Notes: a model not told the origin generated them from the letters alone. Positions 41,365 to 50,484 are shown, counted from the stretch's first letter. The stretch: 60,934 bases of DNA from Marinospirillum sp035271045 (GCF_035271045.1 NZ_DATESC010000003.1:1-60934), one strand, 5' to 3'. Translations and numbers: made by a program.

Positions 41365-43599
41365 ATGGCGATTAAAGTTGAACCAGTCAAGCAGTCAAAT
41401 ATGAATACTCAAGATGTTTTGGTAGTTGCACCCTCAGCAACAACGGCTTTAGTGGGAGCACCGCGTGCTACATTGCGAACCAATCAAAATAAAAGTGGCG
41501 TGCGGCGGCGTAAATCTGATGACAGTATCGATTTGGATGCACCTGATTTGTACTTTAATCGTGAACTTTCTCACCTCCAATTTAATATTCGGGTATTAGA
41601 ACAGTCTTTAGATGCAAGTCACCCACTATTAAATCGGTTGTTTTTTTTGCTGATCTTTTCAAGCAATCTGGATGAGTTTTTTGAAATTCGTGTTGCTAGC
41701 TTGCGTCGTCAAGTGGCTTTGGATAGAGAAAAATCAGCGGCTGATGGTATGCGCCCCACTGAAGTATTAAAAGAAGTTTCACGCTTGTGTCATGAGCAAA
41801 TTGAACGCCAATACGCGGTACTAAATGAAGTGCTTATTCCGGCTATGGAAGCTGAAAAAATACGCTTTATTCGCCGAGAACAATGGACTAAAGCGCAAGC
41901 GGTTTGGGTGGAAGAATTTTTTAATAATGAAATTTTACCTGTTATTAGCCCGATAGGATTAGACCCTTCTCATCCTTTCCCACGCTTAGTTAATAAAAGT
42001 TTAAACTTTATTGTTTCTTTAGAAGGTAAAGATGCTTTTGGTCGAGAAGGCGGCTTAGCTATTTTACCTGCGCCACGGTCTTTATCGCGCCTGCTGCGTT
42101 TGCCCGATGAGCTGTGTGACGGTGGTGATAATTTTGTTTTCTTGTCCTCGATGATCCACGCTCATGCTAAATCACTTTTTCCAGGCATGAAAGTTAAAGG
42201 TTGTTATCAGTTTAGGATTACACGTAATGCTGATTTAGCTGTGAATTCAGAAGAAATTTCTGATCTGGCTAGTGCTTTACGCGGCGAGTTATTGTCTAGG
42301 GGTTACGGCGATGCCGTGCGAGTAGAGGTTGCTGATAATTGCCCAGAAGATTTAGCTCACTTTTTGCTTAAACAGTTTTCTTTGACTGAAGATGAGCTGT
42401 ATCGCGTGAACGGCCCTGTTAACCTCAATCGTTTGATGGCTGTTATGGGGCAAATTAATCGCCCTGATTTGCATTACAAGCCTTTTACACCCGGTTTACC
42501 TAAGTTATTACGCAAAGAAGCAGGCTCTATTTTTAACACCATACGTCAAGGCGATTTGTTGTTGCACCATCCTTTTGAAAGTTTTTCGCCTGTTGAAGAC
42601 TTGCTACGCGAAGCTGCCAATGATCCTGATGTGGTTGCCATTAAACAAACGCTTTATCGCACCGGCGCAGATTCTAATATCGTTAATGCTTTAGTGGAAG
42701 CAGCGCGTAATGGTAAAGAAGTGACTGTTGTTATTGAATTGCAAGCACGTTTTGATGAAGCTGATAATTTGATTTTAGCCAGTCGTTTACAAGAAGCCGG
42801 AGCAATTGTTATTTATGGTGTTGTGGCTTATAAAACACACGCCAAAATGATGCACCTGCTGCGCCGTGAACAAGGTACATTACGTCCGTATGCACACTTA
42901 GGTACCGGCAATTACCATGCTAAAACTGCACGCCTTTATACTGATTATGGTTTGCTAACTGCTAATAAAGACATTTGTGAAGATGTACATAAAGTATTTT
43001 TGCAGCTGTGTGGTATGGGACAGGTTTTAAATATGCGTAAGTTGTTGCACGCACCTTTTACGTTGCATAAAAAAATGTTAGAAATGATTGACCGTGAAGC
43101 AGAGTTTGCAGTAGCAGGTAAAAAAGCACGCATTGTTATTAAGCTAAATTCGATTACCGAACCTAAGCTGATTAAAGCCCTGTACCGTGCTAGCCAAGCG
43201 GGTGTCACCATTGACTTAATTGTGCGTGGCATCTGTTGCTTAAAGCCGGGTATTGCTGAAGTTTCTGATAATATTAAAGTACGTTCTATTATTGGCCGTT
43301 TTTTAGAGCATACACGGGTGTTTAGTTTTTATAATGACGGTAAAGAAGAAACGTATTGTGCCAGTGCTGATTTTATGGAACGCAATCTTTTTCATCGCGT
43401 AGAAACCTGTTTTCCTTTAGTTGACTCACGCTTGGCTAATCGGGTGCGTAAAGATTTAGAAACTTACTTATTAGATAATTGCCAAAGTTGGGAATTGCAA
43501 AGTGAAGGCAACTATTTACTTAATTCACCTGCTGAAGGTGAAGCAGAAGTAAGTGTCCAAGAAACTTTATTAGATGCTTATGCAGAAAAGCTAAGTTAA
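41365..43599 (+). CDS. ppk1: Polyphosphate kinase 1
   Basis: 744 residues. PPK1 reversibly makes inorganic polyphosphate from ATP. The core begins at ~62 with LYFNRELSHLQFNIRVLEQS. The phospho-His loops VVAYKTHAKMMHLLR and GRFLEHTRVFSFYN are present, as is YRTGADSNIVNALVEAARNG. An N-terminal extension of about 60 residues is not conserved in the E. coli enzyme; similar extensions exist in pseudomonads. A strong AAGGAGG site precedes the ATG at 41365. It follows hemB on the same strand, and no ppx is nearby. Confidence 0.97.
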   Translation: MAIKVEPVKQSNMNTQDVLVVAPSATTALVGAPRATLRTNQNKSGVRRRKSDDSIDLDAPDLYFNRELSHLQFNIRVLEQSLDASHPLLNRLFFLLIFSSNLDEFFEIRVASLRRQVALDREKSAADGMRPTEVLKEVSRLCHEQIERQYAVLNEVLIPAMEAEKIRFIRREQWTKAQAVWVEEFFNNEILPVISPIGLDPSHPFPRLVNKSLNFIVSLEGKDAFGREGGLAILPAPRSLSRLLRLPDELCDGGDNFVFLSSMIHAHAKSLFPGMKVKGCYQFRITRNADLAVNSEEISDLASALRGELLSRGYGDAVRVEVADNCPEDLAHFLLKQFSLTEDELYRVNGPVNLNRLMAVMGQINRPDLHYKPFTPGLPKLLRKEAGSIFNTIRQGDLLLHHPFESFSPVEDLLREAANDPDVVAIKQTLYRTGADSNIVNALVEAARNGKEVTVVIELQARFDEADNLILASRLQEAGAIVIYGVVAYKTHAKMMHLLRREQGTLRPYAHLGTGNYHAKTARLYTDYGLLTANKDICEDVHKVFLQLCGMGQVLNMRKLLHAPFTLHKKMLEMIDREAEFAVAGKKARIVIKLNSITEPKLIKALYRASQAGVTIDLIVRGICCLKPGIAEVSDNIKVRSIIGRFLEHTRVFSFYNDGKEETYCASADFMERNLFHRVETCFPLVDSRLANRVRKDLETYLLDNCQSWELQSEGNYLLNSPAEGEAEVSVQETLLDAYAEKLS

Positions 43600-43640
43600 T
43601 AGCGCTAATTTTTATTGTTAATTGTTTTAATGGAAATGAT

Positions 43641-43970
43641 ATGACCAAAAAAATACTTGATGTTACACCACAAGTTGCTGGCTTATGTTGGATAAAAGAA
43701 GACCAGTGGTTACGTTTATTGGAAGTAGCTGAAGACCAAGCCAGCCTTGAAACCACTTGGCAAGAATGGGAAGCTAAAAGCTTAGAAATGATTAAAGTAT
43801 TTGCCACGCGCAATATTTTAATTAAACAAATTACGGTTGATGTTGAAGATTTAATTAGTTGGTGCAAAAAAAGCGATAAGCCGGTTAGCGCAGCAACCCG
43901 TGCTGAATACGTTACTGCGATTATGATGGAGCAGAAAAAATTGCAAATAGATAAAACAACCTGCCATTAA
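43641..43970 (+). CDS. Hypothetical protein downstream of ppk1
   Basis: 109 soluble residues, helical and acidic. It starts TKKILDVTPQVAGLCWIKED and ends in a His after a Cys (TTCH). I do not recognise a family. The WIKEDQWLRLLEVAEDQA pattern with regular hydrophobic spacing and good codon use make it a likely real gene. It starts 41 bases after ppk1 and is convergent with the DUF3087 gene, whose stop is 10 bases away. Confidence 0.6.
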   Translation: MTKKILDVTPQVAGLCWIKEDQWLRLLEVAEDQASLETTWQEWEAKSLEMIKVFATRNILIKQITVDVEDLISWCKKSDKPVSAATRAEYVTAIMMEQKKLQIDKTTCH

Positions 43971-43979
43971 TTGCTGTTG

Positions 43980-44507
43980 TTAAATTACTGGTTGTTTTAG
44001 GGTTTCTAGCCAAGCTGGATCTAAATAGTTGTAATCAATGGTCATGCCTAGGCTAAGCATTTTTTCTTCAGTTGCCAGCTTGTCTACTTTTAGTTCTAGC
44101 AAGGCTGTGTCATCGCCTTCTAAGCGGTGCATTTGCTCTAAAGCTAAGTGGTAAAAACGTAGTAGTTTTAATGCTTCGGGCTGGTTTACTGCGGCTAAGT
44201 CTTTAATACGGTGCATTTTGTTAGTGACACGCATTAGGTTGCGTTTTAAATGCCAACCGTAAATGGCTTCTTTCATAAAAGGTTGTTTGCTGAATACTTG
44301 TTTAACCAGCAGCAGTGTAATAACCAAGCCTAATAATACCCCCGTTAGGTTTAAACGAAAATGATTGCCATTGGGTGTACCCCAAATAATAACCAAAAGG
44401 CTAGCTAGCCCCATGCCTAATGCGGCAAATATTAATATTAAAATTAAGCTACTTTTACGCGTGCGCTGGCGATAATCTGCTGGGTCGAGGTTTTGTAAAC
44501 TAAACAT
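43980..44507 (-). CDS. DUF3087 family membrane protein
   Basis: 175 residues. Two transmembrane helices at the N-terminus (~21-42 and 53-70) are followed by a helical cytoplasmic domain (MHRIKDLAAVNQPEALKLLR, LEQMHRLEGDDTALLELK). This fits DUF3087, a family known from Pseudomonas and relatives with no assigned role. It is the last gene of the pgi / ZorA-like / ZorB-like / CxxC row, 31 bases after the CxxC protein gene. It could be an accessory to that motor or simply share the transcript. Confidence 0.75.
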   Translation of the reverse strand: MFSLQNLDPADYRQRTRKSSLILILIFAALGMGLASLLVIIWGTPNGNHFRLNLTGVLLGLVITLLLVKQVFSKQPFMKEAIYGWHLKRNLMRVTNKMHRIKDLAAVNQPEALKLLRFYHLALEQMHRLEGDDTALLELKVDKLATEEKMLSLGMTIDYNYLDPAWLETLKQPVI

Positions 44508-44538
44508 ATATTGTCCTGTTGTTAATTAAAGCCAGCGT

Positions 44539-45057
44539 TTAGGTGAACTTTTCTGCTAAACCTTGCACTGGGTACAGCGTATAAATACGAAAAAACTCTT
44601 CGCGTGAAAAGGTTTTAATCAGGTTTTTACTGTAAGTAATTTTACGGTTTTTCTGTAGGTCAAAGCCTTTGTAACTTAGCAGTTGTAGACACTCAGCGCA
44701 CACTTGGTGTGAAGTGGATTTATCACCCAAAGGCAAATGCCCCGTGCGCCGAGTCGTGACCCAAACGTTTTGGTTATAAGCCCAGCTTTGGGTAATAGGA
44801 CATTGTGCTAGGTGATAGTGATTGGCTTCGGCTAGATAAACCACCAGACGGGTATTTTTTAAGCCCCAAGTAGTGTCAGCAAATTGTTTTAAACGGTGCA
44901 GCGGGAGTTGCTTACCTTGTAAATCAAGTTCAGAGCGCTCTCGTCCATTCAGGTGGCGTTCTGGATTAAATAATTCAAAATGCCCTGCTTTGCGTGCGCC
45001 CATAGTTAAGCGCAAAGCTTTAAAAGGTTCAAATTCAGTAAAGTCTGGCAGCTTCAT
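44539..45057 (-). CDS. Uncharacterised CxxC protein linked to ZorAB-like pair
   Basis: 172 soluble residues with no membrane segment. C86 and the pair C120/C123 (QVCAECLQLLSYKGFD) are the only cysteines and could bind a metal. The region 72-130 (VVYLAEANHYHLAQC, WVTTRRTGHLPLG, then the CxxC-L-x-x-L-x-Y-K-G motif) resembles a zinc-knuckle-like element I have seen in uncharacterised proteins, some next to nuclease or defence genes, but I cannot name the family. The gene starts 1 base after the ZorB-like stop, so both are probably made together. No nuclease catalytic motif is evident. Confidence 0.7.
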   Translation of the reverse strand: MKLPDFTEFEPFKALRLTMGARKAGHFELFNPERHLNGRERSELDLQGKQLPLHRLKQFADTTWGLKNTRLVVYLAEANHYHLAQCPITQSWAYNQNVWVTTRRTGHLPLGDKSTSHQVCAECLQLLSYKGFDLQKNRKITYSKNLIKTFSREEFFRIYTLYPVQGLAEKFT

Positions 45058-45058
45058 T

Positions 45059-45799
45059 TTAAGGGTTTAATTCTAGGTTAATGGGGCGGCGCTGCTTTTC
45101 TAAAATAGTGCGAATGCGTGAATCGGCATCGGTACGCACTCGGAATTCTACGCGCCGTGCCAGTTCGTTATTTTCACTACCATCGCTATTAAAGATAGGT
45201 TGTGAAGAGGATAAGCCATTCGCGGTTAAATTTTTCTTTAGCCATGCTTGCTCGTTGATGACTTTAGGCAGGTTAATCACATATTCTAAACTAGAACGGG
45301 TACGTTCTTGTGAAAGGCGCATATTGTTAATATAAGCTTCGTTGTCGGTACGGGCGTTGGTCCAATCGCGTGAAGTATGCCCTTCGATGCGTACTTCTTC
45401 GATATCTTCTCGGTAATCTGCTGAAGTGATGACTTTTACATAGCGCGGAAAGAAGTCACTTAAAATGGTTTCAAACGCAGGACGTAGCTTAGAAGAACCT
45501 AACTCAAACAGCACCCCACTGTCTTGAAAGCTAATGACGAGGTCAGGCGTTAGTTGTGCGCCCCAGCGTGGCAAGTCTTGCTCGAATTCATCCAGTAAAT
45601 CCTGATAAAGCGCTTGGCGTAGGTCAAGGTAAATTTCTGCTACCTCACGCATTCGTTCACTTTCTTTTTGTACAATAACCATAAACACTACGGATACCAG
45701 CAAAAAAACCATCATTAATGCTGCCATTAGGTCGCTGACTGAAATCCAGTGTGCACCTTCTTCATCGGCTAAAACCTCTTGGTTGTCATTACGCATCAT
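45059..45799 (-). CDS. ZorB-like MotB/OmpA-domain protein
   Basis: 246 residues. A cytoplasmic N-terminus is followed by one transmembrane helix (~17-40, WISVSDLMAALMMVFLLVSV). Its membrane-embedded Asp23 is the ion-carrying Asp of MotB/ZorB-type stators. A periplasmic helical linker leads to an OmpA-like peptidoglycan-binding domain (~95-235) with VRIEGHTSRDW, MRLSQERTRSSLEYV and NNELARRVEFRVRTD. The W-I-S-x-x-D-L-M start matches ZorB more closely than flagellar MotB. It would anchor the motor to the cell wall. It starts 5 bases after the ZorA-like stop. Confidence 0.85.
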   Translation of the reverse strand: MMRNDNQEVLADEEGAHWISVSDLMAALMMVFLLVSVVFMVIVQKESERMREVAEIYLDLRQALYQDLLDEFEQDLPRWGAQLTPDLVISFQDSGVLFELGSSKLRPAFETILSDFFPRYVKVITSADYREDIEEVRIEGHTSRDWTNARTDNEAYINNMRLSQERTRSSLEYVINLPKVINEQAWLKKNLTANGLSSSQPIFNSDGSENNELARRVEFRVRTDADSRIRTILEKQRRPINLELNP

Positions 45800-45804
45800 A
45801 CGGT

Positions 45805-47103
45805 TTAAGCGCTCCCAGTCTTGCTGGTTTTATCAAGATTCTTTCTATCCAGACCACTTCTATCAACTTGTTCAGCAATTTTAACCAAGTCACGCAGCTT
45901 ATCAGTGAGCGGTGTATAGTCACTTACAAATTTTTCTGACAGTGCTGCTAATTGACTACCAAAAGTTTGCAGTGAGTGAGTGAGTTCATGTTCTAGCGCA
46001 GCATCAAGGCGTATTAGCTGTTGTTCAGTTTTATCTAAAGTGCGTTCAGTTACTTTTTGTTGACGTGCCAGTTGTTCGTCTAGGCGCGAACCTAGCACTT
46101 CATTTAAGGTTTCTACGCTATCTGCAACGCGTTTAGCCGAGCCATCAATCAGTCGCTGCATTTGGGTATGTTGGCGTTCTAGTTGACCAGCTAAACCATC
46201 GGTTAAAGTATGAATACGGTCTTCTAGTTTGGGCAAGCCACCCCCAGCTTTGTTGACTAGGTTGGCTAAAGAGTCGAGGTATTTGCCCAAGGATTCGGAC
46301 TGTTGTTGCAACCCACTCATCACACTACCCAGCGTTTCTGCTACTTGGTTAAAAGCTTGGGTGTGTTCGACCATCGTTTTATAGGCTTCGGTTGCCTTGT
46401 CTAATAGCTTGCCGTTGGCTCTTTGTTCGCTTAGCAGTGATTCTAATTCGGTTTTATAGTTATCTTGCCATTGCAGCATTTGTCCAACGGCTTGGTTGAG
46501 TTGTTTAAAATTTTCACCGTATTGCGTGCCAATTTGCTGATTAAAGTCAACTAATAAGCTTTGTAGTGCAGTCGTTAAGGCTTTGGAATTAGCATCGGCC
46601 ATCTGCTGCTGATAATCACCTATGCCTTTAGCAAACGTTTTTAGGTTGGTTTCTAAGCGCTGATCCGTGCTTTTTAGGTATTCATCAATTTTGGTTAGTC
46701 CAGAATTGTTTAGCAGCAGCCGAATGTCACCCAAAAGTGTGGCTAGATCATCCATTGTTGCGCCAGTGACTTGCACACTACTATCAATACCGCGCACATG
46801 ATTAAGAATGTGGCGCATTTTTATAGTCATCGCGCCAAGTAAACCAACAATGGACGACCAAAAGGCAGTTTTTAAACCTTCAATAAGCTGTGGCACGCTG
46901 CCTTCAACATCCGCAGAATCAAAATTCATTAAGCCTAATGCAATGCCCAAAAACGTACCAAAAATACCAATGCTAGTCAGAATGGAGGGTGCAGTATTTA
47001 CGGTGCGTAGTGAGTAAACCGGTCCATGAAAATAAATCGTCATGACGGCTATTAGCACCATAAAAAATAAAGTTAAGGGTGAAAAAGCATTTAGAAGATC
47101 CAT
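45805..47103 (-). CDS. ZorA-like MotA/TolQ/ExbB protein with coiled-coil tail
   Basis: 432 residues. Three transmembrane helices are seen: ~9-30, 41-61 (ILTSIGIFGTFLGIALGLMN) and 77-96 (LKTAFWSSIVGLLGAMTIKM). The MotA/TolQ/ExbB-type G-x-F-G-T-F-x-G signature is present. From residue ~115 to 432 the protein is a long, mostly coiled-coil tail, much shorter than the ~700-residue ZorA of type I Zorya but of the same plan. With the ZorB-like partner it should form a 5:2 ion channel driven by the membrane potential. It starts 15 bases after pgi on the same strand. No flagellar, Tol or TonB genes are nearby. Confidence 0.85.
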   Translation of the reverse strand: MDLLNAFSPLTLFFMVLIAVMTIYFHGPVYSLRTVNTAPSILTSIGIFGTFLGIALGLMNFDSADVEGSVPQLIEGLKTAFWSSIVGLLGAMTIKMRHILNHVRGIDSSVQVTGATMDDLATLLGDIRLLLNNSGLTKIDEYLKSTDQRLETNLKTFAKGIGDYQQQMADANSKALTTALQSLLVDFNQQIGTQYGENFKQLNQAVGQMLQWQDNYKTELESLLSEQRANGKLLDKATEAYKTMVEHTQAFNQVAETLGSVMSGLQQQSESLGKYLDSLANLVNKAGGGLPKLEDRIHTLTDGLAGQLERQHTQMQRLIDGSAKRVADSVETLNEVLGSRLDEQLARQQKVTERTLDKTEQQLIRLDAALEHELTHSLQTFGSQLAALSEKFVSDYTPLTDKLRDLVKIAEQVDRSGLDRKNLDKTSKTGSA

Positions 47104-47118
47104 AACGCATTTATTTCT

Positions 47119-48780
47119 CTAGAGTTTTTTTTGTACCGTTAGGCAATGGTTTAATAAGCCGCTGGTGGAAGGGTCAAACGCCAAAGCTATGGCTTGTGTG
47201 TCATTTGTTAATAAGGCTTGCTTGGTAGCGATAGCAATGGTTTTACCCAGTTCAACACCCCATTGGTCAAAAGGATTAATGTTCCAAATGGCGGCTTGTA
47301 CAAAAACTTTATGTTCATAAAGTGCAATTAACTGACCTAAGCTATAGGGCGTTAATTCATTCATTAGCAAAGTGGTAGACGGTTGGTTTCCACGGTAGTG
47401 CATATGGGGCATGGGTTCGCTAGCATCAAGTTTAGGCACTGCTGCATCGCCTAACATTAACAGACGTGATTGAGCAAAACAGTTAGCCAGCGATAGACGG
47501 TGCTGGTCTTGAAATTGGCGGCGCGTTTCGTTGTCTTTTATTTCATCGTAGCGGTGGACGGGTGCAATAAAGTCGCAATTAACTGCTTCTGTGCCTTGGT
47601 GCAGCAGTTGATAAAAAGCGTGTTGGGCATTAGGGCCTAATTCACCCCACAGCACTGGACAGGTGGCGTAATCAACCGGCTCACCTTCACGGGTCGTGCT
47701 TTTACCGTTAGATTCCATTTCTAATTGTGTTAGGTAATCAGGGAAATATTTTAAGCGACCATCGTAAGGTAAGATGGCTTGAGCCTGAACGTTTAAAAAA
47801 TTAATATTCCAAATACCTGTTAGCGCCAGTAAAACAGGTAAATTATTGACTAGCGGACTATTGGCAAAGTGTTTATCTAAAGCATGAGCGCCTGCTAATA
47901 ACTCCCGAAAATTATCCATACCGATTTGTAGGGCAATGGGTAAGCCAATGGTTGACCAAAGTGAATAACGTCCACCAACCCAATCCCAAAAAGTCAGTTG
48001 ATGTTCTTCAGCAATGCCCCATTGCGTCATTTTTTCTGTGGCAGCAGACACACCAATAAAATGCTGTTTAATAATTAAAGCTTCTTTGCCAAGCTTGTCG
48101 GTTAACCAATGCCGCGCTGTATTGGCGTTGGTCAGCGTGTCGATAGTGCTAAATGACTTAGACGAAAAAATAAACAAAGTAGTGGCAGGGTTTAGTTGCT
48201 TTAAGCGCTCGGCTAACTGTGAACCATCAATGGTTGAGGCAAAATGGATATTTAAAGTAGCCATGTTTTTAGGGCGGAATTCTGCCAAGGCATGGCAAAC
48301 CATTAGCGGTCCTAAGTCAGATCCACCCACCCCTAAGTTAACGACATCCGTAATGGGCAGGCCAGTAATGCCTCGCCATTGCCCTGCTTGAAGTTTGGTA
48401 ACTAAACGCTGCATTTTTTCTAAACTGGCTTGCACGGCAAGGTTAACATCTTCATCCTCTACAAAAAGCTTAGCTTTGGCAGGTAAGCGCAAGGCTGTGT
48501 GCAGCGCCGGTCTAAGCTCACTGTTATTAATGGGTTTACCACCTAAAAGGTCATTGATTTTAGATGTTAATTGGCATTCTTCGGCAAGCTGCAGCAGCAA
48601 TTGCAGCGTTAAGGGTTCTATGCGCTGTTTAGAAAAGTCTAGCAATAAACCATCAAAAGAGCGGCTTAATTGAGTATAGCGGCGTTTGTCATTACTCATG
48701 TCGCGTAAATGGCGATTGCCTGTTTGTTTAGCTTCTTGTTGCAATGCATACCAACTGGCTAGGGTGCTGGGGCGTGACAT
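47119..48780 (-). CDS. pgi: Glucose-6-phosphate isomerase
   Basis: A 553-residue enzyme interconverting glucose-6-P and fructose-6-P. The SIS-type signatures are VNLGVGGSDLGPLMV and the second PGI signature GGRYSLWSTIGLPIAL. Catalytic Glu/His lie in LEMESNGKS and the PVHRYDEI region. Length and motifs are standard for the bacterial family. It starts the minus-strand row that continues with the ZorA/B-like pair. It is divergent from psd, whose start is about 100 bases away. Confidence 0.97.
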   Translation of the reverse strand: MSRPSTLASWYALQQEAKQTGNRHLRDMSNDKRRYTQLSRSFDGLLLDFSKQRIEPLTLQLLLQLAEECQLTSKINDLLGGKPINNSELRPALHTALRLPAKAKLFVEDEDVNLAVQASLEKMQRLVTKLQAGQWRGITGLPITDVVNLGVGGSDLGPLMVCHALAEFRPKNMATLNIHFASTIDGSQLAERLKQLNPATTLFIFSSKSFSTIDTLTNANTARHWLTDKLGKEALIIKQHFIGVSAATEKMTQWGIAEEHQLTFWDWVGGRYSLWSTIGLPIALQIGMDNFRELLAGAHALDKHFANSPLVNNLPVLLALTGIWNINFLNVQAQAILPYDGRLKYFPDYLTQLEMESNGKSTTREGEPVDYATCPVLWGELGPNAQHAFYQLLHQGTEAVNCDFIAPVHRYDEIKDNETRRQFQDQHRLSLANCFAQSRLLMLGDAAVPKLDASEPMPHMHYRGNQPSTTLLMNELTPYSLGQLIALYEHKVFVQAAIWNINPFDQWGVELGKTIAIATKQALLTNDTQAIALAFDPSTSGLLNHCLTVQKKL

Positions 48781-48878
48781 AATCTCAAATATCCTTGCTC
48801 GATCTTTGGGTAAGTTTACCTTTTTGCAGGGCTGATCCGCTACAATGCTGGAATCTATTACATAACAGGGTGTTCTTT

Positions 48879-49742
48879 GTGAATAAATCCAAACTTTTTT
48901 CCTTGCTGCAGTATGTGATACCGCAACATTTACTTTCTCGCTTAACCGGTCGTTTAGCGGAATGCCGTATTGCTTGGGTTAAAAATCAGCTAATTAAACT
49001 GTTTATTAAGCATTTTAATGTTGATATGAGCGAAGCTTTACAAGAAGAACCCACAGCTTATGCAAATTTTAACGACTTTTTTACCCGTGAACTAAAACCT
49101 GATGCGCGTGAAATACTAGCAGATCCTACTCAGTTAGTTAGCCCTGCTGATGGTGCTATTAGTGAGTTAGGCTTGTTACAGCATGGTCAATTGCTACAAG
49201 CTAAAGGTATTAACTACAGTTTAACGCGTTTACTGGGTGGCAATTTAGAAAAAGCACAACCTTTTATGGGCGGCAGTTTTGCGACTATCTATTTATCACC
49301 CAGTGATTATCACCGTGTTCATATGCCGTTGCAGGGTCGCTTATTAGAAACGATTTATGTACCAGGAAAGCTATTTTCAGTTAACCAAGCCACGGCTGAT
49401 AATGTGCCAGATTTATTTGCCCGTAACGAACGTTTAGTGTGCTTTTTTGAAACGCCTGCTGGTCCTATGGCGCTAATTTTAGTGGGTGCCATGATAGTCG
49501 CGGGCATCGAAACGGTGTGGGATGGTCAAGTTGCACCACCTGCACGCCAAGTAACTTTGAAAGATTTTAATGATCCACAGCCTGTTGTGCTAGAAAAAGG
49601 TCAAGAAATGGGACGCTTTAAGTTGGGTTCTACCGCTATTTTAGTGTTTGGACCTGATGCTGTCGTGTGGAATGATTATCTACAAAACGGTACCAAAGTT
49701 AAGCTAGGTGAAGCCTTAGCAACGCTAAAAGTTAAAAACTAA
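48879..49742 (+). CDS. psd: Phosphatidylserine decarboxylase proenzyme
   Basis: A 287-residue inner-membrane-associated enzyme producing phosphatidylethanolamine. The self-cleavage site LGST (FKLGSTAILVF) generates the pyruvoyl group at its Ser. LVSPADGAISELG and YHRVHMPLQGRLLETIYVPG give the other family blocks. I start at GTG 48879 (VNKSKLF..., AGGG eight bases before it) rather than the 28 codons earlier, which are not conserved. Its last 11 bases overlap the convergent mipA stop. Alternative starts within a few codons are possible. Confidence 0.95.
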   Translation: MNKSKLFSLLQYVIPQHLLSRLTGRLAECRIAWVKNQLIKLFIKHFNVDMSEALQEEPTAYANFNDFFTRELKPDAREILADPTQLVSPADGAISELGLLQHGQLLQAKGINYSLTRLLGGNLEKAQPFMGGSFATIYLSPSDYHRVHMPLQGRLLETIYVPGKLFSVNQATADNVPDLFARNERLVCFFETPAGPMALILVGAMIVAGIETVWDGQVAPPARQVTLKDFNDPQPVVLEKGQEMGRFKLGSTAILVFGPDAVVWNDYLQNGTKVKLGEALATLKVKN

Positions 49743-50484
49743 AGGTGATTGCGCCAAATACCGCACCTACGTAGTTTCTGTCCACCAGCGGGCTGTCGGT
49801 TACATTATTAGGCAGCCTGCGAAGCGTAGCAATCAACATCAAAGAGGTGTTGGATGTAAAGCTATAGTTGGCAAGTAGACTGGTTCGAAGTTGCACATCA
49901 CCATTCACCTTGTAAGCGTTGCGCCCAATGACGGTATTCGTTTCGTCATTGGTAACACCAAAGTAGTAATCTAATAAATGGTTGCTTTGCCAAGTGGCAT
50001 GAGCTGAAGGTATTAGCATGAATTTTTGGGTGACAGGGATAATACGCGCATAGCCCACACCCGCTGAATAGCCTTTATGTCGCCCTAACGTGTCGGTAAT
50101 GACGCGGGCGCTAAAGCGGTTATAACCCAAGGATAAAGCAGTGCCTAACCCTGCATCTAGTGACCATTTACGTTTTTTCATGCCTTGTAAATAGTAGGAA
50201 TCTGAAGCTTTATAGCCTTCCATACGCAGCGCACCTAAAGCAGAAATAGTGAACCGCTTACCCTTTTCGCCTTGACTCCACAGGTGTAAACCGCCTTCAA
50301 TACCTCTAAAATAGCCTCTTTTACCTTCATAACTAATGTAAGCCGGTAGAAAGTTTGGATTAGATGAAACACTAGAGTATGGGCTTTGAGCGTGTGTAAT
50401 CCCTATGCCAACGCTTAATTGAGCCTGTAAATTAAAACTTGCTAAAAAGCCGGTTAACAATAAAGAAACAACCTTAAATCTCAT
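49732..50484 (-). CDS. MipA/OmpV-family outer-membrane protein
   Basis: 250 residues. The signal peptide (MRFKVVSLLLTGFLASFNLQA) ends before LSVGIGITHAQSPY. A beta-barrel follows with FLPAYISYEGKRGYFRGIEG, ALGALRMEGYKASDS and the C-terminal VGAVFGAITFSF ending in Phe, all typical of the MipA/OmpV family (scaffold/MltA-interacting or porin-like proteins). The ATG at 50484 gives a normal signal; the frame is open eight codons more. It converges on psd with an 11-base overlap. Confidence 0.85.
   Translation of the reverse strand: MRFKVVSLLLTGFLASFNLQAQLSVGIGITHAQSPYSSVSSNPNFLPAYISYEGKRGYFRGIEGGLHLWSQGEKGKRFTISALGALRMEGYKASDSYYLQGMKKRKWSLDAGLGTALSLGYNRFSARVITDTLGRHKGYSAGVGYARIIPVTQKFMLIPSAHATWQSNHLLDYYFGVTNDETNTVIGRNAYKVNGDVQLRTSLLANYSFTSNTSLMLIATLRRLPNNVTDSPLVDRNYVGAVFGAITFSF

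Noticed and set aside
43980..47103. Reading the motor pair as flagellar MotAB or TolQR/ExbBD
   Set aside because: No flagellar, tol-pal or tonB genes nearby; the tail and the W-I-S-x-x-D-L-M start fit the ZorA/ZorB plan better, though this is not proven.
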